Program-made: the position numbers and the translations under genes
The notes under the pieces: model-generated
The model's input: only the letters and a program-made list of their open reading frames with translations
Databases searched by the model: none
What the model was told of the DNA's origin: nothing
NCBI GenBank assembly: GCA_000494145.1
Contig: AWOE01000029.1
Location: 1,064 to 21,936 of the forward strand
From: Candidatus Calditenuaceae archaeon JGI OTU-1
GTDB lineage: Archaea > Thermoproteota > Nitrososphaeria_A > Caldarchaeales > Calditenuaceae
DNA length: 20,873 nt
Direction: 5' to 3'
Part shown: piece after piece, positions 20,061 through 20,873 of the stretch
Layout: each line of letters opens with the position of its first letter
Numbering within the stretch: position 1 is the stretch's first letter

Positions 20061-20873
20061 TTGAAAGGGCCACGCAGGGCAGGAAGGGTGACACCGCTCG
20101 TCGCAGGCCTGATCGCGGTCATAGTGGTTCTCGCGGGCCTTCTCGGATTCGTGGCGACTACCTCTCAAGGGGCTACGGTGACGAGGACCGTAACGGCGGT
20201 CCAGACGCAGCCGGTGACGCAGGTAGTGACGCAGACGGTGACGCAGCTGGTCACGGTCACCGCGGCTCCGACGTCGATCGAGTACACGATAGGCTTCGCG
20301 ATGGCCGTTAGCGGCCCCTACGCCGTTGACGGCCCGGTGAGGAGGGACGGAGGGATACTTGCGATAGAGCACATCAACGAATACCTCAAGTCCATCGGAT
20401 CCCCGGTCCGTTTCAAGTACGTCCACGACGACACGAAGGGAACCGCTGCGGATGCGCTGAAGGTGGTCCAGTCGATGTACGCGGCTGGCATCAGGGTTAT
20501 CGTTGGACCCTTCTCATCGGGAGAGGTCAGGGGTGTCATGGACTTCGCCAACACCAACAAGATCGTGGTCATAAGCCCGTCCTCGACGAGCCCGGCGCTC
20601 GCGGCTGAAGATTACGTCTTCAGGGTAGTTCCCACGGACCTCTTCCAAGGCAACGTCCTCGCGCAGCTGATGGCTAGAGAGGGCATCAGGAAGGTCGCGA
20701 TCATAGCGAGGAACGACGACTACGGCAAGGGCCTCTCCGACGCCTTCGAGAAGGCCTTCGTCGACAGGTACGGTGGGACCGTCAGGAAAGGGATCTCGCC
20801 CTTCGCCTTCACCTACGCGGCCTTCCTTCTGGCCCTGCTGTCGGCTGCCCTGTATCCGCTGCACGGCATCTCG
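20061..20873 (+). CDS. ABC transporter substrate-binding protein, branched-chain amino acid type (partial, chimeric 3' end)
   Basis: The frame opens at TTG 20061 and stays open for 271 codons to the window edge. Residues 12-34 form a membrane anchor or signal helix. Residues 38-70 are a Thr/Val/Gln-rich linker with repeated VTQ units, common in archaeal surface-anchored binding proteins. Residues 74-240 match the Peripla_BP_6 (LivK/amide-binding) fold: YTIGFAMAVSGPYAVDG, AIEHINEYL, VHDDTKGTAADALKVV, VIVGPFSSGEVRGV, ISPSSTSPALA, FRVVPTDLFQG, and VAIIARNDDYGKG. It would bind a small amino acid-like solute or nucleoside outside the cell. From V241 on, the sequence is not this family at all: residues 244-271 are identical to the phosphatidyltransferase segment GISPFAFTYAAF and onward, so the natural C-terminal half is missing. 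Confidence 0.85.
   Translation, partial: MKGPRRAGRVTPLVAGLIAVIVVLAGLLGFVATTSQGATVTRTVTAVQTQPVTQVVTQTVTQLVTVTAAPTSIEYTIGFAMAVSGPYAVDGPVRRDGGILAIEHINEYLKSIGSPVRFKYVHDDTKGTAADALKVVQSMYAAGIRVIVGPFSSGEVRGVMDFANTNKIVVISPSSTSPALAAEDYVFRVVPTDLFQGNVLAQLMAREGIRKVAIIARNDDYGKGLSDAFEKAFVDRYGGTVRKGISPFAFTYAAFLLALLSAALYPLHGIS
20779..20873 (+). repeat. 95-bp inverted repeat, copy at the window edge
   Basis: These bases equal the reverse complement of 16838-16932 at every position and run to the end of the window, so the repeat may continue further. The match starts at CCGTCAGGAAAGG, inside codons for V-R-K that occur in both genes. This is what a false overlap or microhomology-mediated join would produce. 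Confidence 0.97.

Noticed and set aside
20514..20864. Minus-strand frame resembling the frame at 16847-17104
   Set aside because: Both are antisense shadows of the same phosphatidyltransferase segment. The shared sequence is explained by the 95-bp inverted copy, not by a gene family.
1..20873. CRISPR arrays, rRNA genes, insertion sequences, replication origin repeats
   Set aside because: No regularly spaced repeats, rRNA cores, transposase motifs or clustered origin boxes were seen on reading both strands.

Overview
The window looks like genomic DNA from a GC-rich, probably thermophilic archaeon. The support is topoisomerase VI subunit B, ribosomal protein L21e next to RNA polymerase subunit Rpo4 and a DUF655 protein, archaeal-type S8, a lysine methyltransferase of the aKMT/FAM173 type, a CDP-alcohol phosphatidyltransferase, heavy use of AGG arginine codons, frequent GTG/TTG starts, and TATA-like boxes about 25-30 nt before many start codons, as in leaderless archaeal transcripts. 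A lineage in or near the Thermoproteota/TACK group is plausible, but the sequence alone does not settle it.

Layout. 1-540: a tRNA-Ile(GAU) followed by a broken sugar-nucleotide epimerase remnant. 581-2026: a protein-lysine methyltransferase, then an overlapping HEPN/MNT toxin-antitoxin-like pair. 2054-3979: two RibU-like ECF transporter S components around an ArsR-type regulator. A 153-bp tandem duplication copies the promoter and first codons of the first S component, and an 18-bp perfect palindrome precedes the second. 4061-9520: an SdhA/FrdA-type flavoprotein, a VTT/DedA-like membrane protein, Top6B on the minus strand, and a GlpC/TfrB-like iron-sulfur protein whose first CCG domain has lost its cysteines. 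9524-11053: a dprA gene followed 1 bp later by a frameshifted phosphoribosyltransferase. 11157-13145: an isolated rps8, a short phosphoglycerate dehydrogenase, and a stand-alone AAA-associated-domain protein convergent with a NitT/TauT-type ABC ATPase. 13126-15239 (minus): the L21e-Rpo4-DUF655 cluster with the ABC ATPase downstream. 15298-18633: hisC, a CDP-alcohol phosphatidyltransferase, and an aldehyde dehydrogenase of the P5C dehydrogenase type. 18936-20873: a nucleoside hydrolase and a truncated branched-chain-amino-acid-type binding protein.

The last 95 bases are an exact inverted copy of the inside of the phosphatidyltransferase gene (16838-16932). They turn the binding protein into an in-frame chimera at the window edge. 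This is most simply an assembly join or an inverted duplication, not a real fusion gene.

Central informational and metabolic genes (rps8, rpl21e, rpo4, top6B, serA, hisC) are mixed with accessory pieces: HEPN/MNT, DprA-PRTase, duplicated S components and pseudogenes. No CRISPR array, rRNA or insertion sequence was seen. The best candidates for a less-described system are the dprA-PRTase pair and the duplicated S-component/regulator locus.
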